From Tsukamurella sp. PLM1 (GTDB lineage: Bacteria > Actinomycetota > Actinomycetes > Mycobacteriales > Mycobacteriaceae): a stretch of 64,000 nt of DNA. The DNA is taken from contig NZ_AP025688.1 in the NCBI RefSeq assembly GCF_023168325.1, positions 4,154,001 to 4,218,000 of the forward strand, given 5' to 3'. Position numbers and translations under genes: made by a program. Every line of letters starts with the position of its first letter. The stretch's first letter is position 1. The notes beneath the pieces are model-generated. The model had not been told where the DNA came from, made no database searches, and saw only the letters and a list, made by a program, of their open reading frames with translations. Of this stretch, positions 36,232 to 45,207 are shown in pieces.

Positions 36232-37010
36232 GGACGCGGATCGCCACCGCCGCTGCACTGCTTCTCCTGGCCGGCTGCGATGCCACCAATGCCGCCGGCC
36301 CGAACAGCACTGGCGCTCCAACCGCGTCGTCTGCGACACCGACGTCGGCGAAGCAGGGCGCGGAGGCCTCCAGCCCCTACCGCAGCCCGGTTCCCGCCGC
36401 ACCCCTCGCCACGGCGGCGCACGGGTACACCGCGACGGCGATCACGACGCCGACGACGCAGCCCGGCCGCGTGATCACGACGCCGCAGGTACGCGGCGGC
36501 GACGCCGCCGTCACTGCACGCTTCAACGCCGCCATGCAGGCGTCCGTGGCCGGCATCCGGACCCTGACCGGCGCGGCCGTCGTCAACGATGGCGGACTCG
36601 ACGGCGGTTACCGCAGCGGCGTCACGCGCATCGGGTCCGGCGCGGTGGCCGGGCGCGTCGTCCTCTACTGGGACGGCGGCGGCGCACACCCGAACCTGAG
36701 CCTGGGCACTGTCGTGATCGATACGCGCACAGCACAACCCGTCACCGTCGACGACCTCTACCGCGACCGGGCCACGGCGCTGGAACGGCTGCGCACGCTC
36801 CTGCCCGAACTCGACATCACGGGACGGCTGACGCATCAACGGCTCTCGAGCGATGCGCTCGCAGACGATTGGCTCCCCACCCCCGCGGGCCTCGAGATCT
36901 ACGTATCCGTGCCCCACGTGATCGGCGACTACGTTCCGGTCACTGTGCCGTGGAACAGGATCTCCGACCTGCTCAAGCCCGGGGTCGAGACGATGCTGCG
37001 CGCGGACTGA
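36228..37010 (+). CDS. Secreted lipoprotein with RsiV/DUF3298-like C-terminal domain
   Basis: 260 residues. The signal peptide MRTRIATAAALLLLAGC has the lipobox LAGC with the lipidated Cys at residue 17. A disordered Thr/Ser/Pro stretch follows to about 60. The C-terminal part (about 110-255) has NLSLGTVVIDTRTAQPVTVD, DLYRDRATALERL and IYVSVPHVIGDYVPVTVPWN. This order matches the DUF3298 domain of RsiV-like and other exported proteins. The GTG start overlaps the preceding stop. It acts at the outer face of the membrane; ligand unknown. Confidence 0.8.
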   Translation: MRTRIATAAALLLLAGCDATNAAGPNSTGAPTASSATPTSAKQGAEASSPYRSPVPAAPLATAAHGYTATAITTPTTQPGRVITTPQVRGGDAAVTARFNAAMQASVAGIRTLTGAAVVNDGGLDGGYRSGVTRIGSGAVAGRVVLYWDGGGAHPNLSLGTVVIDTRTAQPVTVDDLYRDRATALERLRTLLPELDITGRLTHQRLSSDALADDWLPTPAGLEIYVSVPHVIGDYVPVTVPWNRISDLLKPGVETMLRAD

Positions 37011-37013
37011 CAC

Positions 37014-37694
37014 TCACACGAACGCCGCCACCAGCACCACCGCACCGAACACCGCGACGATCGCACCGCCGGCCGCGGTCACCAGCCGCTGCACCCGCGC
37101 GGTGGATCGCGCGCGCAGCACCGCGCCCAGACCCACCAGCACCAGGTTCCACCCGAGCGACGCCAGACCCACGCCGACCGCGAACGCGGTCGCCACCGGC
37201 GGTCGGTGCAGCCCGTCCCCCAGTCCCACCGCGATCGCGCCGAAGTAGACCAGCGGGAACGGATTCACCGCCGTCAGCCCGAAGAACATCGCGAACCGGC
37301 CCCACCCCGCGCCGCCACGCACGGCCCCGTCGAGCCTCGGGCCCACGGCACCGTCGGCCTCGGCGGCGGAACCGTCGGGCCCGATCGACGGCACCCGGAC
37401 GGCCTTGCGCACCATCAGGAACGCCACCACCAGCAGCAGCACCCCGCCGACGGCGGCCGGCCACCTCCCCCACTGCGCGACGAGCGGCGCGAGCACCGAC
37501 CCGGCCGCGAGGGCGAGGACGGCGAACAGCAGATCGGCGGTGCCCACCCCTGCGGCGGCGGGGACGCCGCGCCGCCAGCCGCGCGAGGCGCCCTCGTGCA
37601 GCAGCATGATCCCGATGGCGCCCAGCGGGAGGACGGCACCCAGCCCCGCGGCGATTCCCGTGCCGAACGCACCGGCAAGGGCCGCCGGGTCCAC
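37014..37694 (-). CDS. LysE family exporter
   Basis: 226 residues, six hydrophobic helices. LysE/RhtB signatures are AAGLGAVLPLGAIGIMLLHE near the N-terminus and FGLTAVNPFPLVYFGAIAVG in the middle (N-P-x-x-x-x-F). It likely exports an amino acid or related small compound. GTG 37694 lies just after the stop of the upstream aminotransferase-like gene, so the two are probably cotranscribed. Confidence 0.85.
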   Translation of the reverse strand: MDPAALAGAFGTGIAAGLGAVLPLGAIGIMLLHEGASRGWRRGVPAAAGVGTADLLFAVLALAAGSVLAPLVAQWGRWPAAVGGVLLLVVAFLMVRKAVRVPSIGPDGSAAEADGAVGPRLDGAVRGGAGWGRFAMFFGLTAVNPFPLVYFGAIAVGLGDGLHRPPVATAFAVGVGLASLGWNLVLVGLGAVLRARSTARVQRLVTAAGGAIVAVFGAVVLVAAFV

Positions 37695-37697
37695 CGA

Positions 37698-38960
37698 CTA
37701 TCCCAGGGAGGCGAGCGCGCGGACCAGCTGGTCCACGTCGTACGGAGTCGAGTACGGCCCCAGCCCGACGGTGACCGCGCCACCGTACTCGGGCACGCCG
37801 AGGCCGGCGAAGTAGCGGCTCGGCACGTTCGACAGGGCGCACACGCCGTTGTCGGCGAGGCGCTTGGCGGCCTTCGCGGCCGGCACGCCGGGCAGCGTGA
37901 AGGACACCGTCGGCACGCGACGCTCGGCCCGACCGATGATGGCCACCTGCGGCGCCGAGGCCAGCGAATTGAGCAAGTAGAACAGCAGCCTCTGCTGGTA
38001 CTGACGCAGGCCGAACATCGACTGCTCCAGCCGGTCGCGGCGGGTGCCCACGGACGACTCATCGAGCCCCGCGAGGTGGTCGATCGACGCGATCAGGCCA
38101 GCGAGCATGGCGTACTGGTGCTCGCCGAGCTCGAGCCGCTCGGGCCCCACCGCGGTGCGGTCCAGGTTGATCGGGCGCAGCCGGCCGAACACCGACGGGT
38201 CGCGGAACGCCATGGCCGCCACCTGCGGCCCGCCCCATCGGTTGGCGCTCACCACCAGCACGTCGGCGCCGAGGCGCTCGATGTCGAGCAGCTCGTACGG
38301 GGCTGCGTTCGTCGCGTCGACCACCAGCAACGCGCCCACGCTGCGCGCGGCCTGCGCGGCCTGCGCCACGTCGATCACCGTGCCGATGATCGACGACGCG
38401 AGCGTGACAGCTACGACCTTCGTGGCCGGGCTCACCAGCTCGGCGAACTGCCATTCGGGCACCTCGCCGGTCTCGATATCGGCCTCGGCCCACCGGACGC
38501 GGCCACCGCCGCGGTCCGCCACGCGGAGCCACGGCGCCTGGTTGGCATCGTCGTCGAGACGGCACAGCACGATCTCGGACCCGAGCCCCAGGCGCGCGCT
38601 CAGCGACTCCGCGAGGCCGTCCAGCAGCTGCTCACGGCTCGGCCCCAGCACCACGCCCTCGGGCTTGCCGTTCACCAGATCGGCCACCGCGATCCGCGCC
38701 GCCTGGACGATCCCGCGGGTGTGCGCCGCCCCCGCGTAGACCCCGGCGGGATTGCTCACGAAGCCTCGGAAGGCGTTCGCCACGGCCGACGAGACGGCAC
38801 CGGGGATCTGCGCCCCGGCCTGCGGATCGAAATGGATCCAGCCGTCGCCCAGGGCAGGGTAGAGCCCCCGGACGCGGGCAACGTCGAATGCGGATACCGC
38901 AACCGACGTGGAGGCCCGCCCGGGTTCCACCTGGGTCCCTGAGAACGTGTTCACTGGCAC
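37698..38960 (-). CDS. Class V aminotransferase-like (cysteine desulfurase-like) protein lacking the PLP lysine
   Basis: 420 residues of SufS-like fold. There is the start region YPALGDGWIHFDPQAGAQIP, the strand LLVVDATNAAPYELLDI carrying the PLP-pyridine Asp, and ADVLVVSANRWGGPQVAAMA. Active family members have S-x-x-K before the GP motif; here that lysine is Arg/Trp (SANRWGGP), so no internal aldimine can form. It sits next to bpa, as the Rv3778c gene does in M. tuberculosis. GTG 38960 is given; the GTG at 38954 fits better behind a TAATCT -10 element. It is probably a non-catalytic or altered enzyme. Confidence 0.78.
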   Translation of the reverse strand: MPVNTFSGTQVEPGRASTSVAVSAFDVARVRGLYPALGDGWIHFDPQAGAQIPGAVSSAVANAFRGFVSNPAGVYAGAAHTRGIVQAARIAVADLVNGKPEGVVLGPSREQLLDGLAESLSARLGLGSEIVLCRLDDDANQAPWLRVADRGGGRVRWAEADIETGEVPEWQFAELVSPATKVVAVTLASSIIGTVIDVAQAAQAARSVGALLVVDATNAAPYELLDIERLGADVLVVSANRWGGPQVAAMAFRDPSVFGRLRPINLDRTAVGPERLELGEHQYAMLAGLIASIDHLAGLDESSVGTRRDRLEQSMFGLRQYQQRLLFYLLNSLASAPQVAIIGRAERRVPTVSFTLPGVPAAKAAKRLADNGVCALSNVPSRYFAGLGVPEYGGAVTVGLGPYSTPYDVDQLVRALASLG

Positions 38961-39024
38961 GCAGATTACACCGACCCGCCCACAACCTCATGGCCCGCCC
39001 GAATCGAACTGCCAGAATGATGTT

Positions 39025-39567
39025 ATGAACGATCGCAACGAGGTGGAGATCATCCCGGCCGGGGCCGGTTCGGGAACCGTCCCAGGGGCCCCCGCCGGTG
39101 CCGTGTCGGGGGCCTCCGGGCCGGGCGGGGCCGACGGTGCCGACGAGGAGCTGCACACCATGGTCGAGCAGCCCGCGAAGGTCATGCGGATCGGAACGAT
39201 GATCAAGCAGCTCCTGGAGGAGGTGCGCGCCGCGCCTCTCGACGAGGCCAGTCGCGCCCGGCTCAAGGACATCCACCGCACGTCGATCAAGGAGCTCGAG
39301 GACGGTCTCTCCCCCGACCTGCAGGCCGAGCTGGAACGCCTCGCGCTGCCGTTCACCGACGAGTCGACCCCCTCCGACGCGGAGTTGCGCATCGCCCAGG
39401 CACAGCTCGTCGGCTGGCTCGAGGGCCTGTTCCACGGCATTCAAACCGCATTGTTCGCGCAGCAGATGGCCGCCCGGGCCCAGCTCGAGCAGATGCGCCA
39501 GGGCGCCCTCCCGCCGGGGATGACCCCCGGCCCGGAGGCGCAGACCGGCCACGGCCAGTACCTGTGA
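39025..39567 (+). CDS. bpa: Bacterial proteasome activator Bpa (PafE)
   Basis: 180 residues. After a disordered Gly/Ala head, the helical bundle (about 45-160) reads EQPAKVMRIGTMIKQLLEEV, RARLKDIHRTSIKELEDGL and RIAQAQLVGWLEGLFHGIQT. The protein ends in GQYL, the C-terminal motif that docks on the 20S proteasome and opens its gate without ATP. It promotes degradation of unfolded proteins such as heat-shock repressors. Position between the aminotransferase-like gene and wzm matches the Rv3780 region. ATG 39025; divergent from 38960. Confidence 0.93.
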   Translation: MNDRNEVEIIPAGAGSGTVPGAPAGAVSGASGPGGADGADEELHTMVEQPAKVMRIGTMIKQLLEEVRAAPLDEASRARLKDIHRTSIKELEDGLSPDLQAELERLALPFTDESTPSDAELRIAQAQLVGWLEGLFHGIQTALFAQQMAARAQLEQMRQGALPPGMTPGPEAQTGHGQYL

Positions 39568-39654
39568 CGGGCGCCTCGGGCCCTCCGCACGTTCGCGCGA
39601 TCCACGACGGTGCGCCGCGCGCACGACGTGCGCCGGGAGCACCGTCGGGACGAG

Positions 39655-39660
39655 TACCCT
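39655..39660 (+). promoter_or_regulatory. -10 element TACCCT, leaderless start of wzm
   Basis: TACCCT ends eight bases before the GTG at 39669. No ribosome-binding site is seen. Confidence 0.45.
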
Positions 39661-39668
39661 GGCCTACC

Positions 39669-40526
39669 GTGCCCGTCGATAGCCCCCACGCCGCCCAGCC
39701 GGCACCCCTCGTCTCGGACTCGCGCACGTTCGGACGCGCGATCAAGGACCTGGTGGACGGCGCGACCTTCCACCGCGAGCTCTGGCTGGAGCTGGGCTGG
39801 CAGGACATCAAGCAGCGCTACCGCCGGTCGGTGATCGGCCCCTTCTGGATCACCATCGCCACCGGCGTCACCGCCAGCGCCCTCGCGCTGCTGTGGTCGG
39901 TGCTGCTCGGCGCCGACGTGAAGACGCTGCTGCCGCAGCTCACCGTCGGCTTCGTGCTGTGGGCGTTCATCCAGAGCTCGATCATCGACGGTGCCGAGGT
40001 GTTCATCGCCAACGAGGGCCTCATCAAACAGCTGCCCGCGCCCCTGTCGGTGCACGTCTACCGGCTGGTGTGGCGGCACATGCTGTTCCTCGCCCACAAC
40101 ATGATCATCGTGGTGGTCGTGCTGGCGATCTTCCCGCCGAAGCAGTGGTCGTGGACGCAACTGAGTCTGATCCCCGGGGTCGCCATGCTGGCGATCACCG
40201 GCGTGTGGGTCTCGATGTTCTTCGGCATCCTGGCCACCCGATTCCGCGACATCGCGCCGCTGCTCACGGCCCTGACGCAGCTGCTGTTCTACATCACCCC
40301 CGTGGTGTGGACGCTGGACACCGTGCCCGGCGGCAACAGCGAGCGCGCGCAGCTGGTGAAGCTGAACCCGCTGTACCACTACCTGGAGATGGTGCGCGGG
40401 CCCCTCACCGGCAAGCCCTTCGACCCACAGCACTGGTACGTGGTGATCGGGTGCACGATCGTCGGCCTGGGGCTGACCCTGGTGCTGATGAAGCAGTTCC
40501 GTTCCCGAGTCGCGTATTGGGTGTGA
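39669..40526 (+). CDS. wzm: Galactan ABC exporter permease Wzm (RfbD-like)
   Basis: 285 residues of the ABC-2 polysaccharide exporter type. A cytoplasmic amphipathic start (RELWLELGWQDIKQRYRRSV) is followed by IGPFWITIATGVTASALALL and six membrane helices. The typical end is LTQLLFYITPVVWTLDTVPG, KLNPLYHYLEMVRGPL. With Wzt it exports lipid-linked galactan across the plasma membrane for arabinogalactan assembly (Rv3783 counterpart). Next to wzt (1 nt gap) and glfT1 in one operon. Confidence 0.92.
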   Translation: MPVDSPHAAQPAPLVSDSRTFGRAIKDLVDGATFHRELWLELGWQDIKQRYRRSVIGPFWITIATGVTASALALLWSVLLGADVKTLLPQLTVGFVLWAFIQSSIIDGAEVFIANEGLIKQLPAPLSVHVYRLVWRHMLFLAHNMIIVVVVLAIFPPKQWSWTQLSLIPGVAMLAITGVWVSMFFGILATRFRDIAPLLTALTQLLFYITPVVWTLDTVPGGNSERAQLVKLNPLYHYLEMVRGPLTGKPFDPQHWYVVIGCTIVGLGLTLVLMKQFRSRVAYWV

Positions 40527-40527
40527 G

Positions 40528-41322
40528 ATGAGCGTTTCCATTCGGACGCAGGACGCCTGCGTCGACTTCCCGGTGTTCGACGCCAAATCGCGCTCCCTCA
40601 AGCGCGCGGTCATCGGCTCCGCCGGCGGCAAGGTGATGGCCGACGACAACGTGGTCGTGGTCGAGGCGCTCCGCAACATCACCATGAACCTCAGCGAGGG
40701 CGACCGCGTGGGCCTCGTGGGTCACAACGGCGCCGGCAAATCGACGCTGCTGCGCCTGCTGGCCGGGATCTACGAGCCCACCCGCGGCTCGGCGCTGGTG
40801 AAGGGCCGCGTGGCCCCGGTCTTCGACCTCGGCGTCGGCATGGACCCCGAGATCTCCGGCATGGAGAACATCATCATCCGCGGCCTGTTCCTGGGGCAGA
40901 CCCGCAAGTCGATGCTGCGCAAGGCCGACGAGATCGCGGAGTTCACCGAGCTCGGCGACTACCTGTCGATGCCGCTGCGCACCTACTCGACCGGCATGCG
41001 GGTACGTATCGCCCTGGGTGTGGTCACGTCGATCGACCCCGAGATCCTGCTCCTCGACGAGGGCATCGGCGCCGTCGACGCCGAGTTCATGCGCAAGGCC
41101 CGCAAGCGGCTCGCCGCGCTGGTGGAGCGATCCGGCATCCTCGTGTTCGCCTCCCACTCCAACGAGTTCCTCGCCCAGCTCTGCGACCGCGCCATGTGGA
41201 TCGACCACGGCGAGATCCGGCAGGAGGGCGGGATCGAGGAGGTCGTCACGGCCTACGAGGGCCCCGACGCCGGCGCCCAGGTCCGCAAGGTCATGGACAA
41301 GCTGGAGCGCGAGGATGGCTGA
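40528..41322 (+). CDS. wzt: Galactan ABC exporter ATPase Wzt (RfbE-like)
   Basis: 264 residues. Walker A GHNGAGKST (65-73), signature loop YSTGMRVRIALGVVTS, Walker B EILLLDEGIGAVD and switch His in FASHSNEF. Lacks the C-terminal carbohydrate-binding domain seen in some O-antigen Wzt proteins, as in mycobacterial Rv3781. Provides energy for galactan export with Wzm. Overlaps glfT1 by eight bases. Confidence 0.93.
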   Translation: MSVSIRTQDACVDFPVFDAKSRSLKRAVIGSAGGKVMADDNVVVVEALRNITMNLSEGDRVGLVGHNGAGKSTLLRLLAGIYEPTRGSALVKGRVAPVFDLGVGMDPEISGMENIIIRGLFLGQTRKSMLRKADEIAEFTELGDYLSMPLRTYSTGMRVRIALGVVTSIDPEILLLDEGIGAVDAEFMRKARKRLAALVERSGILVFASHSNEFLAQLCDRAMWIDHGEIRQEGGIEEVVTAYEGPDAGAQVRKVMDKLEREDG

Positions 41323-42262
41323 CCCCCGGCCCGGTACGCCCGATCCCGTCTCCGGGACCGACGGTGACCGCATCGTCGCCGTCGTCGTCACGCACGACCG
41401 CGCGGAGCTGCTCGCGAAGTCGCTCGACGTACTCAGCTCTCAGAAGCGCCCCGTCGACCACCTGATCGTGGTCGACAACGCCGCCCAGGACGAGGTGCGC
41501 GCGCTGGTCGAGTCGCAACCCGTGGCCGCCACCTACCTGCCGTCGCAGTTCAACCTGGGCGGCGCCGGCGGCTTCGCCCTCGGCATGCTGCACGCCCTCG
41601 CGCTCGGCGCCGACTGGATCTGGCTCGCCGACGACGACGGCCGCCCGGAGGGGCCGCAGGTGCTCGCTACGCTGCTCGAGGCCGCCGAACGTCACGGCCT
41701 CGCCGAGGTCTCGCCCGTGGTGGCGACCATCGACGACCCGGAGACGCTCGCATTCCCGCTGCGCCGCGGTCTGGTGTGGCGGCGGAAGCGCTCCGAACTG
41801 ATCGACCCCGGCGCACCGTCGGACGACGTGCTGATGGGGATCGCCTCGTTGTTCAACGGCGCGCTGTTCCGCAAGGACACCGTGGCGGCCGTGGGCGTGC
41901 CGGACCTGCGGCTGTTCATCCGCGGCGACGAGGTGGAGATCCACCGGCGACTGGTGCGCTCCGGCCTGCCGTTCGGCACCTGTCTGACCGCCGCGTACCT
42001 GCACCCGAACGGCGCCGACGAGTTCCGGCCCATCCTCGGTGGGCGCATGCACACGCAGTACCCGGACAACGAGACCAAACGCTTCTTCACCTACCGCAAC
42101 CGCGGCTATCTGCAGTCCCAACCGGGCATGCGGCGGCTGATCCCGCAGGAGTGGGCGCGGTTCGGCTGGTTCTTCCTGATCCAGCGGCGGGACGTGGCCG
42201 GCTTCCGCGAATGGCTGCACCTGCGCAAGCTCGGCCGGGACGAGCGGTTCACCCGCCCCTGA
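41315..42262 (+). CDS. glfT1: Galactofuranosyltransferase GlfT1
   Basis: 315 residues, GT2 family, GT-A fold. Nucleotide-sugar binding strand IVAVVVTHDRAELLAKSLDV, the SQFNLGGAGGFALGMLHAL motif and the metal-binding DDD (about 106-108) in WIWLADDDGRPEG. A later acceptor-site block is FIRGDEVEIHRRLVRSGLPF. GlfT1 adds the first two galactofuranose units to the decaprenyl-linked linker of arabinogalactan (Rv3782 counterpart). In M. tuberculosis glfT1 lies between the two transporter genes; here it follows both. Confidence 0.92.
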   Translation: MADPRPGTPDPVSGTDGDRIVAVVVTHDRAELLAKSLDVLSSQKRPVDHLIVVDNAAQDEVRALVESQPVAATYLPSQFNLGGAGGFALGMLHALALGADWIWLADDDGRPEGPQVLATLLEAAERHGLAEVSPVVATIDDPETLAFPLRRGLVWRRKRSELIDPGAPSDDVLMGIASLFNGALFRKDTVAAVGVPDLRLFIRGDEVEIHRRLVRSGLPFGTCLTAAYLHPNGADEFRPILGGRMHTQYPDNETKRFFTYRNRGYLQSQPGMRRLIPQEWARFGWFFLIQRRDVAGFREWLHLRKLGRDERFTRP

Positions 42263-42313
42263 CCTCGCGCGCGCCTTATTGAGACCCCCTCAACAGACTC
42301 GGGGCGCTGGGCC

Positions 42314-42319
42314 TATCAT
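42314..42319 (+). promoter_or_regulatory. -10 element TATCAT, leaderless start of the fadD gene
   Basis: TATCAT ends seven bases before the ATG at 42327, without a ribosome-binding site. Confidence 0.5.
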
Positions 42320-42326
42320 CGTCGTC

Positions 42327-43967
42327 ATGGACACGAGCCCGGTCTCCGATCTCCTCCCGCAGGGGCACGCCCTCCTGCGCATGCTGCAGCGCCGTGTGGT
42401 GGATCCCGCCCGCCCCGACGTCGCGCTCCGCGCGCTCGGCTACAACCGCAAGTACGGCCCCCAGGCCGCGCTCGTGATCAAGGGCGCGGCGGAGAGCCCC
42501 GACCGGGTCGCGATCGTCGACGAGCGCGGAACGCTGACCTACGCCCAGTACGAGGCGCAGTCGAACGCCCTGGCCCGCGGCCTGCGCGCCTCCGGCCTCA
42601 AAGCGGGCGACGTGATCGCGGTGCTCGCGCGGGACCACCGCGGGCTGATGCTCGTGATCAGCGCCGCCGCGCGCGCCGGTCTGCGTCTGGCCATGATGAA
42701 CACCGGCTTCGCCAAGCCCCAGTTCGCGGAGGTCTGCGAACGCGAGAAGGTACAGGCGGTCTTCCACGACGGCGAGTTCACGGCACTGCTCGACGCCCTG
42801 CCCGAGGAGATGCCCCGGTACCTCACCTGGGTCGACGATGCCGACGCGGTGCCCGAGGGCGCGGTCACCATCGAGGAGCTCGGCGCCGGCCGCGACGCGA
42901 GCCGCGTGCCGCCGCCTGCCCAGCAGGGCGGCTTCATCATCCTCACCTCCGGCACCACCGGCCTGCCCAAGGGCGCCACCCGCAGCAAAGTGCCCTCGCT
43001 CGCCACCGCGATGCTCGTGGACCGGATCCCGTTCCGCCGCCGCGGCACGATCGTGATCGCCTCGCCGATCTTCCATTCGACCGGTTTCGCCATGTGGTCG
43101 GCGGGCATGTCCGTGGGGTGCACCACCGTGACGATGCGCCGCTTCGACCCCGAGAACACGCTCAAGCTGATCGCCGACAACAAGGCCGACATGCTGGTGG
43201 CCGTCCCGACCATGCTGACCCGCATGCTGAGCCTGCCCGCCGAGACGCTCGCGAAGTACGACACCCGTTCGCTGCGCGCCGTGGTGGTGGCCGGTTCCGC
43301 CGTCTCGCCCGAGCTGTCGGAGAAGTTCCAGGACGTCTTCGGCGACGTGCTCTACAACGTGTACGGCTCCACCGAGGTCGCCGTCGCCACCGTCGCCACC
43401 CCGAAGAACCTCCGGGCCGCGCCCGGCACCGTCGGGCGGCCCCCGGTCCTCACGACGGTCCGCCTGTACGACGAGAACGACCGCCTGGTCGAGGGCGTCG
43501 GCAAGCGCGGTCGCGTGTTCGTGCGCGCCGGCGCGCCGTTCGAGGGCTACAGCGACGGCCGCACGAAGCAGATCATCGACGGCCACCTCTCCTCCGGCGA
43601 CATGGGCCATTGGGACGAGCACGGCCTGCTGCACATCGACGGCCGCGACGACGACATGATCGTCTCCGGCGGCGAGAACGTGTACCCGCTCGAGGTGGAG
43701 AACCTGCTGGTGACCCGCGACGACGTGGTCGAGGCGGCCGTGATCGGCGTGCCCGACCCCGAGTTCGGACAGCGCCTGCGCGCCTTCGTGGTGCTCGAGG
43801 GCGGTGCGCCCGCGGACGATGCGGTCGAGGAGCTGACCAAGGAGCTCAAGGACTTCGTCCGGGCGAACCTGGCCCGCTTCAAGGTGCCGCGCGACGTGGT
43901 CTACCTCGACCGCCTGCCGCGCAACCCCACCGGCAAGATGGTCAAGCGCGAGCTCCCGAAGGACTGA
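42327..43967 (+). CDS. Long-chain acyl-CoA ligase (FadD-type)
   Basis: 546 residues. ANL motifs are GGFIILTSGTTGLPKGATRS (P-loop), YNVYGSTEVA, GHLSSGDMGHWDEHGLLHID, RDDDMIVSGGENVYP and NPTGKMVKRELPKD (catalytic Lys). A 60-residue N-terminal extension (LPQGHALLRMLQRRVVDPAR) with RALGYNRKYGPQAALVIKGA resembles mycobacterial FadD-type ligases. It activates fatty acids or sterol side-chain acids. It follows glfT1 by 64 nt but has its own likely promoter. A hairpin lies after the stop. Confidence 0.9.
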   Translation: MDTSPVSDLLPQGHALLRMLQRRVVDPARPDVALRALGYNRKYGPQAALVIKGAAESPDRVAIVDERGTLTYAQYEAQSNALARGLRASGLKAGDVIAVLARDHRGLMLVISAAARAGLRLAMMNTGFAKPQFAEVCEREKVQAVFHDGEFTALLDALPEEMPRYLTWVDDADAVPEGAVTIEELGAGRDASRVPPPAQQGGFIILTSGTTGLPKGATRSKVPSLATAMLVDRIPFRRRGTIVIASPIFHSTGFAMWSAGMSVGCTTVTMRRFDPENTLKLIADNKADMLVAVPTMLTRMLSLPAETLAKYDTRSLRAVVVAGSAVSPELSEKFQDVFGDVLYNVYGSTEVAVATVATPKNLRAAPGTVGRPPVLTTVRLYDENDRLVEGVGKRGRVFVRAGAPFEGYSDGRTKQIIDGHLSSGDMGHWDEHGLLHIDGRDDDMIVSGGENVYPLEVENLLVTRDDVVEAAVIGVPDPEFGQRLRAFVVLEGGAPADDAVEELTKELKDFVRANLARFKVPRDVVYLDRLPRNPTGKMVKRELPKD

Positions 43968-43973
43968 GGACGG

Positions 43974-43994
43974 GAGCCGCCGATGAGGCGGCTC
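43974..43994. terminator. Bidirectional terminator hairpin between fadD and MFS gene
   Basis: Perfect 8-bp stem GAGCCGCC/GGCGGCTC with loop GATGA, placed between two convergent stop codons. Confidence 0.7.
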
Positions 43995-45207
43995 ACCGCC
44001 GCTTGCGCGTGGTCGCCCAGATGATCGTGGCGAGGGCGAGCAGGGGCAGGCCGATGGCGATGGACGTGGAGAGCGCGGACCGCAGGTGCAGGGCCTCGAT
44101 CACCACGGAGTACGCGGCGCCGGCCGCCATCTGGATGAAGAAGAACAACCCCGCGCCCACGCCCTGCGCCTGCAGGTCCAGCTCCAGCAATCCGTTCTGC
44201 GCGAACGGGATCGCAGCACCGACGCCGAGGAAACCGATCGCGAGCGGGACGACCACGACTGCGGCCGTGGGCGCGCCGGCCGCTGCGAGTGCCACCAGCG
44301 CGACCGCGCCGACCGCCGAGCCCGCGGCGCCGAGCCGCACGGCGGTGCGCGCGGACGCCGACCGCCGGATCAGCATGCTCCCCGCGATGTACCCCAGGGC
44401 CGGGACGATCAACAGCAGCCCGTACTGGATCTCGGTGGCCCCGTACAGGCCCTGCAGGATGAAGGCGGACTGCTCGATGAACAGGAAGTAGCCCATCCAC
44501 GCCAGTGAGATCACCACCGCATGGCGATGGAACCCGCGGCGCGACAAGGCCTCCGCGATGCCACGGCCCACCGCTCGCGGTGTGGGCGGCACCGGCACCG
44601 CCGGCCTGGCACGCGGCACCAACTGCAGGAACGCCAGGGCGAGAACGACTCCCACTGCGGCGAGCCCCACGAACAGCCCGCGCCACGGCGCCACCTGCAC
44701 CAGCGCCGAACCCAGGAACGGCGACAGTGCGGGCGTCGCGGCGATCACGATCGACAGCGAGGTCAGCAGGTGCATCCGGGCGTCCGCCGGGTACCTCCGC
44801 TGGATCACCAAGCGGCACAGCACCGTCGCAGACGTACCGCCGACTGCCTGCACGAACCGCGCCGCCCCGAGCACGGCGACGTTCGGCGCCGACGCCGCCA
44901 CCAGCCCGCCCAGGGCGAACAGGAGCAGGCCCAGCGCCTGCAGTGTCCGGGCGTCGAACCGGTCCGCCAGCACGCCGGCCGCGAACATCGACACCGCGTA
45001 CCCGGCCATGTAGCACGACAGCGTGAGCTGCACCGCAGCCACGCTCGTGTGCAGGTCCAGGGCCATCTGCGGCGTCGATGGATTGAGCAGGCTCAGGCCC
45101 AGCTGCGGCGCTGTCACCGCGACCAGCAGCATCACCGTGGTCCACCGGCCGGGTTCGCGCACCGTCGCAGCCTCCCGCGGCTCCGCGACCGCGCTCGTCT
45201 CAGCCAC
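43993..45207 (-). CDS. MFS drug-resistance type transporter (Bcr/CflA-like)
   Basis: 404 residues, 12 TM. Features are LTLSCYMAGYAVSMFAAGVL, ADRFDARTLQALGLLLFALG (loop 2-3 motif A) and VLGAARFVQAVGGTSATVLC (motif C-like, R-x-x-Q-x-x-G), as in Bcr/CflA exporters. The GTG at 45207 overlaps the stop of the flavoprotein gene upstream, so the two form an operon. The pair could make and export a small metabolite or detoxify one; this is inference. Confidence 0.87.
   Translation of the reverse strand: MAETSAVAEPREAATVREPGRWTTVMLLVAVTAPQLGLSLLNPSTPQMALDLHTSVAAVQLTLSCYMAGYAVSMFAAGVLADRFDARTLQALGLLLFALGGLVAASAPNVAVLGAARFVQAVGGTSATVLCRLVIQRRYPADARMHLLTSLSIVIAATPALSPFLGSALVQVAPWRGLFVGLAAVGVVLALAFLQLVPRARPAVPVPPTPRAVGRGIAEALSRRGFHRHAVVISLAWMGYFLFIEQSAFILQGLYGATEIQYGLLLIVPALGYIAGSMLIRRSASARTAVRLGAAGSAVGAVALVALAAAGAPTAAVVVVPLAIGFLGVGAAIPFAQNGLLELDLQAQGVGAGLFFFIQMAAGAAYSVVIEALHLRSALSTSIAIGLPLLALATIIWATTRKRR

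Noticed and set aside
39646..39660. GGGACGAGTACCCT before wzm as another DevR-type box
   Set aside because: The second half does not match GTCCC, and it overlaps the -10 element of wzm.
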